Assembly: GCF_030463535.1 (NCBI RefSeq)
Contig: NC_132878.1
Coordinates: 89,399,855-89,463,854, forward strand
Direction of reading: 5' to 3'
DNA length: 64,000 bases
Source of the DNA: Salminus brasiliensis
Lineage: Eukaryota > Chordata > Actinopteri > Characiformes > Bryconidae
Shown here: piece after piece, positions 46,621-59,557 of the stretch
Numbering within the stretch: the first letter of the stretch is position 1
Layout: every line of letters begins with the position of its first letter
The notes under the pieces: model-generated
Told to the model about the DNA's origin: nothing
The model's database searches: none
The model's input: the letters and a program-made list of their open reading frames with translations, nothing else
Translations under genes and position numbers: made by a program

Positions 46621-46929
46621 TCCTGCTGTTTGTTTCCCTATAATTACAAATCTCTCTCCCTGTCCTTTTACCGATCCATCATTTCCCAGCATGTGTGCTG
46701 ACCAACGTGAACGCTGCTAGGAACAAAGTGCTAATTCTAATGCACAATGAACTGGCATTAACAGGCTATTTCCTCCATTATTTATATTTTTTAACCAATT
46801 TTTGTAACCCCTTAAAAGATGGATACAAATTTTATTACATGCTCCTATTACCGAGTAGTAGCCCCACCAGAAGTACTTGTAGTTACTGAGTAGCATGCCT
46901 TAGTCTGTAATAAGCCTTGGGGTGTTAAG

Positions 46930-47180
46930 GATGTTAACCCATCCACTCATTAGGACCACCCCCCCATCACTTGCAATGCTCCCGACACTGGGAGGGTGCA
47001 TTGCCATCTCTGATACATGTAAAATCAGCCACCACCTCTTCTCGAACTGCTGCCGATGCAGCATCACTAGGCAGCCAAAAAGCTCAGAGCATCTACCCAT
47101 CTACCCACCCAGAGAAAGCATGGCCAACTGTGCTCTCTCAGACACTGGCTGCTGATGGCAAAGCAACATGGCCTGGGGCA
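46930..47180 (+). repeat. dispersed repeat family B
   Basis: Recognised by cgacactgggagggtgcatt, gctgccgatgcagcatcact and gagaaagcatggccaactgt. Confidence 0.6.
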
Positions 47181-48208
47181 TAGTGTCAGTGTCTTACTCT
47201 GCTGATCCACTCAGAGCCCATTTCTTCTATTAAAAAACACCACTATTCAAAAGTATCACTTGCCATTTTTGTCAGTTGTAAGTCCTAAAAGTGTAGACTT
47301 ACTTGAGTGAAGACTTACTTGAACGGAAGTTAATGCGAAGATAAGCAAATCATCTACAATGGACCATGCAAATGCTAAACTGAACTTGTTTCTTACTTAA
47401 TATACAATGACTGAATCATATGAATCATAATAATACAATATAATAATACATAATATAACATTAGAATAAACTTTATGTTAAAGACAATAATGTTTAAAAA
47501 CAATAAACAATTCTACAAAATCATGTTTGGTGCACCATTAGTTATTACTTGATGAATAACATACTGTATCATCTAGCAACTCTTGTTTGGGGAAATTCTG
47601 TCTTATTTTATGCAAAAGTCTTCTAGTTCTGTGAGATCCTTAGGCCGTCTTGCTGCACTGCTCTTTTGAGGTCTATCCACGGACCGGCTTGTTTAAATGT
47701 TCCTATGAAAACCTTTGGTGCGGAATGGGCGAAGCCAAACGATACAAGCTAATTAAGGTCTGTAACCTTGAAAAAAATATATATAAGAGCTCAGATCTCT
47801 TAGGGTACTCAAACCTGTGCATGGTAGTCCTTTGTCTTTTTTCCACTCTAATATTAAACAACACATTTTACTCACTTATCTTGCTGTATTAAAATGTCGA
47901 AAAGAATGTTTCTTCTTGAACTTTATGGCTTTTGGAGATCATTTAATTTAATTTCTTACATAACAATTCACTGTAACCATTATTTTGACCGGGGGGCCCA
48001 AACTACGGCATGCAATTGTAGTGCTTTCTGATTTCAGAATCGTCTGTATATAAAGCTTCTGATTTTCTGCTGCTTTCTATTCATTATTTGATATTGGTAA
48101 AGCTGCAGAGGACTCGTATAATAATAAAATAAAAAGGTCTGTATTACTGGAAATTACAAGGCATATGCATTTTGCCTTATACTTGCTAATACCACGAAAC
48201 TTAAATTA

Positions 48209-48210
48209 AG

Positions 48211-48255
<45 letters not shown>

Positions 48256-48256
48256 T
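48209..48256 (+). repeat. (CT)n(AT)n microsatellite
   Basis: tctctctctctctctctcta then atatatatatatatatat. Confidence 0.95.
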
Positions 48257-48999
48257 ACATGAAAGTATAAGATGAAAGGAGAAAAGAGCTGATCTTAGCA
48301 TATTTCACTAAGACAGTTTGTGCCTATGCAACAGCCCCTCAACAACAGACTTCATTACAGAAAGAGAGGGAGAGCTAAGGCCTCTAATGCTTATTGATTT
48401 GAGAATGCCAAGCCTATTACACAATAATGACCTTTACACAAAGAGGCTGCTTTGAAGGCACTCGTCTGGAGGAAAAGTAAAAAGCAATGCTACACTGATA
48501 TCACTGTGAAACAGGACTGTACTGAAAGAAGACTAAATGCAAACATTTATTTTTAATAGTCTCCAATGAATTATGTTTTAAAAAGTTGATTAGGCTGAAA
48601 TAATTACTAATTATTCAAAAAAATGCTATGGATAACTTCTCTAAATCCAAAATGTAAGTTATGCTGTTTTAAATCCAAGGATTTGAACACATACAGGCCT
48701 TTGGGGTTGAAAGTGTTAAAGGATGAAGATCTGATTTGAGAGAGAGCTCTCTATCCTTTTATCCACAGCTACTGATTAGATCTATCTCTGTTACTGGTGA
48801 GCTGAAAGCTCTTGTCATGAGAATTGCGGAACTGGAAGAAATAGTGCGTTCACTTACTAATACTGTTAATGACTGCTGGACTAGACTGCAGAACTGTAGC
48901 ATGCAGTGCCATGTGTTTGCTAGGGAGTTCTATGACCCCACGATGGCTTTTGAACCTTTGTCTGCAACCATTAGATGGACATATTACAATCTGATTGTA

Positions 49000-49223
49000 T
49001 TATATTTACATTTACATTTATGGCATTTAGCTGACACCCTTATCCAGAGCGATTTACAAGGTTACTCGTATTACAGAGGTGGGACAATGTAATGTTAGGA
49101 GTCTTGCCCAAGGACTCTTATTGGTGTAGCACAGCATAGTCACCCAGACCAGGAATCGAATCCCAGTCTCCCACATGGTGTGGTAGCTCCGTGGCAGGTA
49201 GTGGTGTTATCTGTTGCGCCACT
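49000..49223 (-). mobile_element. tRNA-derived SINE with L2-type tail, reverse copy
   Basis: Reverse complement of the 30,833 SINE: the tail (aaatgccataaatgtaaatg on the minus strand) lies near 49,000-49,060, the B box ggattcgattcc near 49,155, and the head near 49,220. Confidence 0.8.
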
Positions 49224-49614
49224 ACCTATGATATTGTAGGAAATTATTTTACTCTGCATTAAATATTGTGATAATCTAAAAAAATAAAAATGAACCTAGA
49301 TAATGTATTCTTAATTGAAGCCAAATCAGATAATCATAGCCCAAACCTAACATTTTATAGATAACTGCGTCTGCCGTCTTACCAATAAAACTGTACACAG
49401 AATTTATGCACTGGCTGGAAGTAACGACTATTTCTAGAATCAATTTTTTGGGCTATTATTATTTTGATTAAAAGATTAACTGGGAAGTGAAGGGCATTAA
49501 AATTAGTCTAACTAAATATTTCAAATTTAAGAGTGAAGGTTTCTTGTCCTGTGGCATAAAACACTCTCACTTAAACATTTTTTTTCCAAGAGAAGAGCAT
49601 CTGTTGCCTACCAA

Positions 49615-49930
49615 CAGTTTGTGTTGGTCATCTTCTAGTCCTTCATCAGTGGTCACAGGATGCTGCTGCCCACAGGACGCTGCTGTTGGCTGGATGTTTC
49701 TGGTTGGTGGGCTATTCTCGGTCCAGCAGTGACACTGAGGTGTTTAAACACTCCAGCAGCACTGCTGTGTCTGATCCACTCGTACACAACAGCGCAACAC
49801 ACACTACTAACACACCACCACCATGTCAGTCAGTGTCACTGAATTTCTGAGAATGACCCATCACCCAAATACTACCTGCTCTGTGGTGGTCAGTCCTATG
49901 GGTCCTGAGTATTGAATAACAAGGTGAAGG
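49615..49930 (+). repeat. dispersed fish repeat, unnamed
   Basis: Phrases such as gtcacaggatgctgctgccc, ccagcagtgacactgaggtg and caccaccaccatgtcagtca look like an interspersed element. A related, more decayed stretch is at 57,160-57,310 (tatttttgattggtggatcc; ccatcaccatgtcagggtca). Confidence 0.5.
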
Positions 49931-50426
49931 GAGGCTAAGAGAGTATGCAGACAAACAGATGTGTTAACTGTATTTTCCTAACAGAAACAGAGCTGAATAG
50001 ACTGTTTTTTAACTTTTTACTACAGCGTGACCGTGGTTTCAGCAGATCCTCACTGTGCAAAGGTTTCCTCATGTCTCCTGATGTTTCTTTAGATGCTCAT
50101 AAAGGAAACCTTTTGTTCATGATGCTAACATGAAGCATTTGCAAAATTAGTACTTGTTAGGTCACGCAGAACATTGTCGTCTCTGCTGTCTGTACTTCCC
50201 CTCTTTCAGTCATGTGATGGAAATGGGATGTGCAAATATAATCAAGCCAACTAATCAATAAAGCAATTTGTTGCTAACCTTTGCTATTAGTGATGTTATG
50301 GATAATGTCGATTAACTGTTGCGGCTCCAGCACCCCCATTAACACAACAACAACCACCAGCAGAGACTCTCATGGCTCAGTGTGTCACTCACAACCTTGC
50401 AGGACTGGTCAAAATGAGTATGTAGT

Positions 50427-50652
50427 GGTTGGTGTGGTGCAATAGATAACACCACTACCTGACACTGAGTTACAACACCATGTGGGAGACCAGGGTTTGA
50501 TTCCCGGTCTGGGTGACTATGATGCTCTACATCAATAAGAGTCCTTGGGCCAGACTCCTAACACTACATTGGCCCACCTCTGTAATATGAATAACCTTGT
50601 ATGTCGCTCTGGATAAGAGCGTCTGCTAAATGCCATAAATGTAAATGTAAAT
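50427..50652 (+). mobile_element. tRNA-derived SINE with L2-type tail
   Basis: Third copy: head tggtgtggtgcaatagataa, altered B box ggtttgattcc, tail gtatgtcgctctggataaga and gcgtctgctaaatgcc. Confidence 0.8.
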
Positions 50653-52849
50653 GTATGACGTATCAAATACAACCACAGCATCAGCAGCCTGTTGAATCCC
50701 TAATGTGGTGAGAGACTGGCCTGCATTTATCACTGTTGTTTATTCCTATTATGAACATCTGTGATTGGTCTGGATGCTCAGAGCACACAATAAATCATCA
50801 GCGATTGCTTAAAAGCTCATTTGCAAATTCCACACCTGTAATATCAGTACTTTAATATCGATTAAGGAATTGTATACTGCACAGCATTTATTGTAAAGTT
50901 GTGCAACAAAGAAATGCTTTTCTTATTCATTTCCGAGCCACAAAACGCCCTCATTAGATGCTTTGGTGGCACTCTACTATTTCTTTTTTTTTCATCTACT
51001 ATGCAGTATTTTGCTGCCACAACATCCTATTTTTGGGTCGACTACACGGCACTATAGCTGTGCTATATTGTGAAGCCTTCGCCAAATGTCAGTCTGCTCG
51101 GAGCTCCAAAACAAGTTCAACTGGTGAGGAGGGCGGAGATGTTTTGACAGGCTGAGCTGTTTTCAGTGTAAAGCGACAAGCTTTTTTGCTTCGAGGTAAC
51201 TGACACTGCAGCCGTGCCAATCTGACAAATACCGTGCTCATCACTCCTGCATATGGAGCCAATATGTCCTCCTGCCACAGGGCATGCTTCATTAACTACA
51301 GTGTAGATGAAGTCCCTACCACTAATCAAATTACACTCCTAAAAACAACAGAAATGCTTCTTGGTCAGACTGTATGTTTCTAAGAAATGCTGTGGGATAT
51401 GACCTTTACATTAGATGAAGGTTATATACACAGTACACTCAAAGGTTCCTCAGGGAGTCAAAACATTGCAATATACCTTCCATCACTTCGGGGGACCTGG
51501 TCAACCTTGTATGCACCTGAGGACGTTATCCTTAAAAAGCAATTTAACTGTGGATAGTACGTGTTTATTTTGCCCACAGAACACTTGATATGAGAATAAA
51601 TACATATCAAATAATAAATAATATAATACGTAGCAGGTTTATGAAGTTTAATGTAAACTGGTTCCAAACTGTTCCTGGACAAAGCCCAGCATTAACAGTA
51701 ATTCTAACACAAAGTCTGGTTTGGTAACCAGTGATATATTAGGTTAAATTAGGGAGACCTTTGTGGGGTTTGAACAAATCCATTAGGTCCATTTAAAATG
51801 CTTAGTGAACTGACCACAGAGCGTTTTTGAGTGAATTCAGCTTAGTTTAGTCAACAGTTCTCATAACTCACATTTCTTACTTCTGCACCTCAGTTTGGTC
51901 AACAATTCATATTGAGTTGAGCCTCAAACACGTCAGTAAATGAGCTGCAGCTGATTAAATATTGTGTAATTGTGTGATCACAGCTTTAGAGTGGCCCTAC
52001 TGTCTAACTGCTGCTCATTAAGTGTGAGGGGAAATTCGAATCCCAGCATGAGCTCAGCGCACCATTGTTAGAAGCCTTCCAGTCTTGGAACTTAAGTTTT
52101 AACACGGGGGGGTTGAGGGGGAGTATAGTGTGTAATACGCTTTTTAATGTTTTTTTTTACAGTTCAGGGGTATTAAGTACTTACTTACTGACCCAGCAAA
52201 TGGTTCTCAGGTCTTCGGCACATTACAATTTACGATGCACAGTTACTTCTGAATGTGGTAAAATGCACAGTTCCAGATGACTCAACTGAAAACTGAATCA
52301 GTTAAAAGAGCTAAGCAACGCTATGCATGCGCAAGTTAACACTGGTTAATGACAATATGCTGGAATGTCCTGAAATGGTTTTGTGGGTTAGTTAAAGCCA
52401 TATGGCAGTGAGTCACATTACTCATCCAGAACTGACACACAGATGTGACCATGTGACCAAACAATATTGAAAAGAAAAAAGACCAGATATGGATTGTTCA
52501 GTTGTACTACTGCGAAGAGATGACTACTGAAAAGAGGAAGCTCAAAAAGACAGGGATTATGTAATGGTTTGTTTAAAACTTGGAGGAATACCACAGCCAT
52601 TTCTCAACCTAATCCCGATTGCATCAGAATTACAGGCTAGGTAAATCGGCTATACCACAGATACAACAGATCAACATAATCAGAATATAATGGGCCGAAT
52701 ATAATATCTTCACTGGCTGCTTAAAGTTAAGATCAAGTCCAGAAAAAAGGCATTTCTTGGGTCACTGTAACCTATTAGTTATCATTTTAAAGATTAAAGA
52801 CCTCATTATAAGAACTATTGATAAAAGCCTTTTAAATGAATTTTAAAAT

Positions 52850-53060
52850 GTGCTCGTCTGGGACAGTCACAATAATTCAATTACTAGGCTGAATGTGTAT
52901 CAAGTGCCAAAGAGGCACTCAGGCACACTGACCGAAATGAAAAGCAAATGTCAAGCATGCGTCATTAGTGCATGCGGATAGTGAGCTAGTGCGTTAGCTT
53001 ATTACGCCGCATGTAAATTTCCCTCTTTATCATTCAAATAAATCAACTAGGTGAACAGAC
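52850..53060. promoter_or_regulatory. candidate conserved noncoding block
   Basis: Non-repetitive sequence with tcaattactaggctgaatg, gcgttagcttattacgccgc and an ATGTAAAT octamer-like word. Chosen on sequence texture only. Confidence 0.25.
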
Positions 53061-53744
53061 AGTGGGATGCTCTTTTTTTAATTGGCACTCAGAGTCAGTT
53101 TATTTAATTTATTCCATGTGCAGGAAACAACAGGTAGCTTCTGAGCCATCAATAATAAACTACCATCCAGTTGATGACCTATAGCATGTATATATTCACA
53201 TCAATTAATAGTAATATTTTAGAAAAGCATAAAAATAGGTGAAAAAATCAAGACCAGAATGTGGCAACACAGGTTAACCATCTCATATTATGAACATTTG
53301 TCAATATCCCCTTCAGCTTAGGCTGTGGTAATTGGCATTATTCACTTCATCTGGTACAAAAACGTGCACCTTTAACCTTTAACCTTTAATAATGTTTCTG
53401 CATTTTTCCATTATATGGGCCCTGTTCATAAAATCACTGGTGTGGGTGAGTGGCCCATGCCCTTTGCGACAGTTCCAAGAAATGAAACACATGGCACGAT
53501 GTTCGGCAGGTGGTCCAGTATGTGCAATGCTACCCACAGTGTTCTTCAACCATACTGTTACCATCCTCCTTCCACCATCCTATTCTACACAGACGAGGAG
53601 AAAATAACCCAGTGTCATCATCTTTCAGGTGATGGCGATGAAAGCTAATTAACAATGAAAGCTCCAGCTATGATTATATGTAGAGAAATGTCTTTAGTTA
53701 TAAAACCAGATGACAGGGTTTAAGAAATATTTTAGGAAATTAGC

Positions 53745-54010
53745 CTTTGTTGTCCTAACACCTTATTCATAGCTCTGTGCCACTGCCTGTGGGAACGCGA
53801 AGGTTTGCCCTTTGAGTCTGTAATTGTTTATTCTAGCTTTAATACCTTTAGCGTGAGCCAAATGATCACTCTTCCAGTATTAAACCAGAAACAATTAACG
53901 GCTATAAACACTCGCTATATTTGCTGATCAAATCTCGGCCTGGGCACCGGCCCCTCATTTGCTTTAAGGCAAGGCAATCCACCAACCGCAGCATACCTGG
54001 GTAGTAAAAT
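53745..54010. promoter_or_regulatory. candidate conserved noncoding block
   Basis: Non-repetitive block with tctgtaattgtttattctag, gaaacaattaacggctataa and tttgctgatcaaatctcggc. Chosen on texture only. Confidence 0.25.
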
Positions 54011-54440
54011 CATTATGTAATGACACTTACATTTAACACTGTACTGTGGGGTTGGCTAAGTACAACTGTGTGCACTGTGTGCGTTGTATACACACTTTGT
54101 AGATGCACGGCTTGAATTTTATCTAGACAGAGCTATCCATGCTCTGACTTCAAGTGCATTCTTTCATAGAAACTGCTGCAAGATTGAAAAACTCCAATTC
54201 AACTAAATAGGAAAAGGTAATGCACAGGGTCACACTATTAGAACAGATGGCTGTAGGTTTTGTTTGTTGTCACAGCTTTAAAATGAACAAAATGAATCAT
54301 ATTTGTATAGTAATCTTTTTCTGCAGCTGCAGCTTTCCATGGTGAAACATAAACAAGGGTTCAAACTATTTTGCCATGTTAGTTAAAGTCAATTAAGGTT
54401 AATTTCATATGCTTAGGATTTCGCAGACTATACAATACCA

Positions 54441-54880
54441 AACCACACCATGAAATATCCAACCATACTACAAACTACCTAACCATACTACAAACTACCA
54501 AACCATACTACAAACTACAAAACCATACCATGAAATATCCAACCATACTACAAACTACCAAACCATACTACAAACGACCCAACCATACTACAAACTACCA
54601 AACCATACTACAAACGACCCAACCATACTACAAACGACCCAACCATACTACAAACTACCAAACCATACCAAGAAATATCCAACCATACTACAAACGACCC
54701 AACCATACCAAGAAATATCCAACCATACTACAAACTACCAAACCATACCAAGAAATATCCAACCATACTACAAACTACCAAACCATACAAATAAATATCC
54801 AACCATACTACAAACTACCAAACCATACAAATAAATATCCAACCATATTACAAACTACCAAACCATACTACAAACTACCC
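54441..54880 (+). repeat. 20-bp minisatellite, 22 units
   Basis: Twenty-two units of aaccatactacaaactacca with variants aaccataccaagaaatatcc and aaccatactacaaacgaccc, no indels. Because three units make 60 bases, it leaves a long open frame that is not a gene. Confidence 0.96.
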
Positions 54881-55479
54881 AACCACAAGGTAGTGTCTCT
54901 CCACTCCGTCTCAACACTACAGTCTATTGATGGCTACGAGGCATGACTGGATAATGGTATATTGCATACAGTCTCACAAGCTTATTGGAAGCTCAACATC
55001 ATCAGTGGCTCTGTACAGACACGGCAGCAGCAACATCTAACACATTCTGACTTCTGACTTATACTTTCTCATTTTCTCCAACTTTTCCTCATTTCCTCTG
55101 TTCAACATAGCTTTACTACGTAGTTCATTCTGACCAGAACAGAGTAGCCTACTTTTGGTGGATAATATGAATCTGTTGAAAAACACCCACTCAAACACTC
55201 ATCTGTAACAGTGTCTGGTCAGGATCAAACATATGCATTTGTGAGTCGAGCCAGGTTAGGTCAATACCAATACCCAGAACACTTAGCTTCTGAACAACGG
55301 ATTCAATACAGTCTGGTTGGGATGAACAAGCAAGACTATCAGAAGAAAGCACACACTCTGAAAAAAAAGAGCGATGCCACAGAAGAGCCAATTTTGACTC
55401 ACGAAGAACCGTGTTTGTAATAGAGATGTGTTCAGCCATGTCCCTCCACTGCTGCGTTCTCTTCACTGGCATCAGATTC

Positions 55480-55925
55480 AAAACCCTGACTCTGGCCTAC
55501 AAAACCAAGAATGGACCAGCCCCTCCGTAATTGATGGCAATGGTCAAAAGCCGATCTGCACCTAGAGCCCTTCCAGCTTCAAGTACGGCTCGGCTCGACC
55601 CGCCATCCCTCAAAATCTACGGAAGACAAGCGTCCAGGCTTTTTTCTGTCCTGCACCAAAGTGCACGAGCTTCCCCTGGGTGTCCGACCGGCGAGTCGCT
55701 TGCTGTCTTCAAACCCAGACTGAAGACCCTCCTCTTCAGAGAATACTTGGGTGAATAGCAGAGTGGTCACCTTATTGACTTGTGTTTAGTAGAGTCTAAA
55801 CTTAGAGGTATCTTTGAATTGTCAGCCTATTCAAACTAGCTGAGGTTCTTCTTGGGTAAATAACAAAGCACTTTTGTAAGTCGCTCTGGATAAGAGTGTC
55901 TGCTAAATGCCCTAAATGTAAATGA
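55480..55925 (+). mobile_element. L2-like LINE 3' end
   Basis: Reads YKTKNGPAPP, AMVKSRSAPRALPASSTARL and LKTLLFREYLG, typical of the end of an L2/CR1-type reverse transcriptase ORF. It closes with gtaagtcgctctggataaga and gtgtctgctaaatgcc. 5'-truncated. Confidence 0.75.
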
Positions 55926-57159
55926 GTGTAACAGTGATTCCTCTGTGTTTTCACTAATAGCAGAGAACCACTTGAAGCACAGAGTGCAGTATTTTCCCAT
56001 TTAAGAGAAGCCATCTAATAACCAATATGATCTCCTTGTTGAAGAATGTAGTTTTTGGAGTTTTGGTTCCATTATCTTGTAACAAGTTGGAAACACATGA
56101 CTCAACATGTGTGGATCTGATGAAGAGGGAGCAGGGCTGTGGTCAAAAAGTTCTGGAAAACCTTTGAAAAAAACATAAACTAACTCAAGTTGTTTTCTTA
56201 AAAATGATCGTTCGCTTACTACACAGCTTCACAGCCAAAACAGCTGTCAGGGCCACGGCTGCTCATAAACGTGGCGTCTACTGAGGTGGCCTTTCTCAAA
56301 ATTAATGAAATCCTCCAACAGGCCTGAGACAAATCATGGAGTTCTGCTCATGCCAGACGCTAAAAACAATAATAAGTGCGGGAACATACGCTGGATGATC
56401 AAAAAGCCAAACAACATGATTCAAACTGCAGCAGGGGAGCCAACAGCCCGCCTCACAGCTCGGCGAGGCGCAAGAATCTGATAATCATAAGCAGACAATA
56501 TAACATGTCATGCCCAAGCAGACGTCATGTCTGGAAGCCTTAAACACTCGTGTTGTTGGGAATCTGAAAAGATTCCTCACCTGTGACAATTTCCAAAGAG
56601 GCATAATATCCCGACATTCAGACTCAAGCATGTCCGGTTTACGGTACAGATAAAACGCTGGTATGTGTGTGTTCATACGTGTGACTGATGAGGCAGCGTG
56701 ACTGGGAGCGTGTATAAACACACCCTAATGGAGCAGACGGGGGTGTTTACATCCTTTAATAGCTGTCTTGATCCTGTGCAGCATCCTACCCCCCCCCACA
56801 CTCGCTTCTGCACACTGTCACTTTCCTGCCTGTGCCCTTTCTGCAGATCCGCGTGGGCATCGGGGTAAAAGGCGCCCAGCCAGGGATGTCACTTAAGATC
56901 ATCCAACAGAGAGTATCGTTTGCGCTTGCATTTGGCCAAAGCTTTTGCCTCTTGAGACTGAGCCACTTACTCTCACTGCTGGGCTATGGATCACATTCCC
57001 ATCGCATCACCGCACCCAGCCTTGTTTAACACTGTATAACCATGCTCCCAAGAGGAAAAGCATAGGCTGCCATACATTCACCCGCCACCTAATTAGAAAC
57101 ACAGACCTTGTAACTCTGTATTGCTGGTGTACATTTAGGGCCTGCAGTCTACATTTAGT

Positions 57160-57310
57160 GACCAGTTTCTGAGTTGATCTTGGATGGATATTTTTGATTG
57201 GTGGATCCACTCTTAAGCATGTGTGTGTAAAGATACCTCTGTGCCATCACCATGTCAGGGTCACTGCTGTGATGAGAATGGTCCAACGACCAAACACTGT
57301 ACATCTGGTC
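57160..57310 (+). repeat. relative of the 49,615 repeat
   Basis: Shares tggatatttttgattggtgg- and caccatgtcagggtcactgc-type words with the 49,615 copy in the same order, with a large internal loss. Confidence 0.4.
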
Positions 57311-57614
57311 AACAATACATAATAAGCAGAGTTTTAAAAAATGTATATAAATGAGCTGCAGCTGTGTGAGATGTTTAATCTGTGGCTCCTCCCCCTCCAT
57401 CTGTTTATTGTTTATTTCCCTCTGTAGGTTAGAACTCCCCCTATTCACCTGGGGGGAGCCTTTCTATTCCCATACACCTAACCGCAGAGTACTGTGGTGT
57501 TGACGGGATTCAAAATTCATTGTGATTTTCTCTCTTGACAAGCAGGCAGTTAGATAGTTGTGCCACTCCAAAGCTCATTGCTGTGTCCCAAATGAAAGAA
57601 AAGGTAACTTGTTG

Positions 57615-57990
57615 TTGTTGTTTCAAAATCTACCTATTCTCTCCCAATTTTTGGGGGTGCCAATTAACCCACCCGTTTGGAACGCCCCCCTCTAGCACTA
57701 GCAATGCTCCCAACACTAGGAAGGTAAGGATTTAACACGTCTCCTCTGATACATGTAAAGCCAGCCTCTGTTTATGCAGCATCGCCAGACAGCCAAGAAA
57801 CTCTGGGGGGAGTGCTGGATCCCCAGCTTTCCTAGCACCAGCTAACAAAAGGCCTGGCCAGCATCACTTATAAAGTGATGACAGGGGAGAGCGCCATCTA
57901 CCCACCCAGAGAGAGGACAGCCAATTGTTGGCCCCCGGGCCATAGTAACAGTGCTCTAGAGTGGCCCTACGATCTATCTGCTGCTCATCA
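57615..57990 (+). repeat. dispersed repeat family B
   Basis: Recognised by ctagcactagcaatgctccc, cacgtctcctctgatacatg and cagcatcgccagacagccaa. Confidence 0.65.
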
Positions 57991-59036
57991 AGTGGGAGGA
58001 GATCAAAAGTACAAATGCCAGTAAGACCTCAGAGCTCCACTGTCAAAAGCTCCTAGTCTGGGGACGTGATAGGGGAAGTTCTAACCTGCAGGTGGGAATT
58101 AATATTATGTAGGCCTCTGAAGGTGCCTTGTGGTATCTGAGACGTTAGCAGTCCTGTTTTCAGACGTTTGGAGCTGATTGTATATTGTGGACATACAAGG
58201 CATGTGGACCATTTACACCAGCCAAATACTGGAAGCACAAAGTAGGTGATTTTAATACAGTGATCAGAAGCAAAGCTGTTGTGCAGCTCCAAGCCCACAA
58301 AGACAAGAGAAGAGAGGTGTGACATATTCAAACAGCTGTGATACTCTCTCCCTCAGCAGCTCTGGTGCAAATGTGGACAGATGGCAAGAGGAAAGGCAAG
58401 CAGAGCTAGAAAGAGAGAAGGGTGGGAAGAGACGCTGAACCAGTAAAATGCAAACTTCACACCTAGCACAGGCGGTCGGCAGACAATTTCACACAAATCT
58501 GGCCAATTTGAGCCAGACAAAACAAAACACCAAGCAAGAATTGTAACTCAGAGAAGAACTAACTATAAGAAGACTGAAACTGAAAGAATGCTGAGTAACT
58601 GCTTGCATTGTCATACCAAAATGACCAAACATGCATGGACAGCAGATGATTAAGACTGCCTTCCCCCTTTATATCAATTCCCCTGCATGGTTTAAAATGA
58701 GGAAACAGGCAAAGAGGAACCAAGCATTAAAACCGCAAAAAGGGAAGTCCACCAGCTCTGTGCCAATGAGGAACATGAGTAGGCTGACAGCAGTAGGCAG
58801 CATAGCCGAAATTGTTTGGTCTCATGGCCATGCTGGGGGCGCTGGAGCCACAAATAACACTGAACGATTCAACAGAATCAAAGCTGAAGCACGAAGTGTG
58901 TATGTGGCTAGTCACAGCATTTTGTTTTGGCTTTGGATTCAGTTTCACAGCACCGGTGAGCCAACACACGTCCAGCAGTTTGCTTTCAGCTGTCTTTATA
59001 ATGTTCAAACAAAGAAGTCCAAGCCAAATACCAGTA

Positions 59037-59557
59037 CACTATATGGACAAAAGTATTGAGACATCTGCTTATTCATCGTTTCTTTTGAAATCAAGGGTAT
59101 AAAAAGAGTTGTTGCTGCTTTTGTTAGAGTGACTGTCTCTACTGTCCAGGGAAGAAGGCTTCCTACTAGATTCTGGAGCGTTGCTGAGGATTTGATTGTA
59201 TTCAGCAACAAGAATGTTAGTGAGGTCAGGATGTTGGATGATCACCACCTCACCTCACCTCATCCTCAACTCCCCAACTCATCCCAATCATCATTCCAGA
59301 GAACACAGTTCCACTGCTCCACAGCTCAATGCTGGGGGGCTTTATACCCCTCTAGCCCAAGCCTGGCATTATGCACAGTGCCAATAGGTTCATTTTAATC
59401 TGCTTCAGAGAATCCTATTATATTTGAAATACTCCTCTACAGGGACCAGACAAGCTATGTGTGTACATGTGCACATCTATGTCAGCAATGGGTGCAACTT
59501 AAAGTAGCCAAATGCATTCATCAGAAAGGGTGCCCACAAATATTTGGACATATAGTG
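59037..59557 (+). mobile_element. Tc1/mariner-like MITE family A, full copy
   Basis: Starts CACTATATGGACAAAAGTAT, ends in the near complement (catttggacatatagtg form), and is flanked by TA. This copy defines the family. Others are at about 3025, 12050, 21615, 22747, 24784, 33630, 40250, 43130 and 62300. Confidence 0.75.

Noticed and set aside
54530-54946. 138-codon open frame with regular 20-residue repeats
   Set aside because: It is the translation of a 20-bp minisatellite; three units equal 60 bases so the frame stays open by arithmetic.
56832-57029. Apparent acceptor (ctttctgcag) followed by an open frame
   Set aside because: On the plus strand, opposite to rims2, with no family match and no partner donor; treated as chance.
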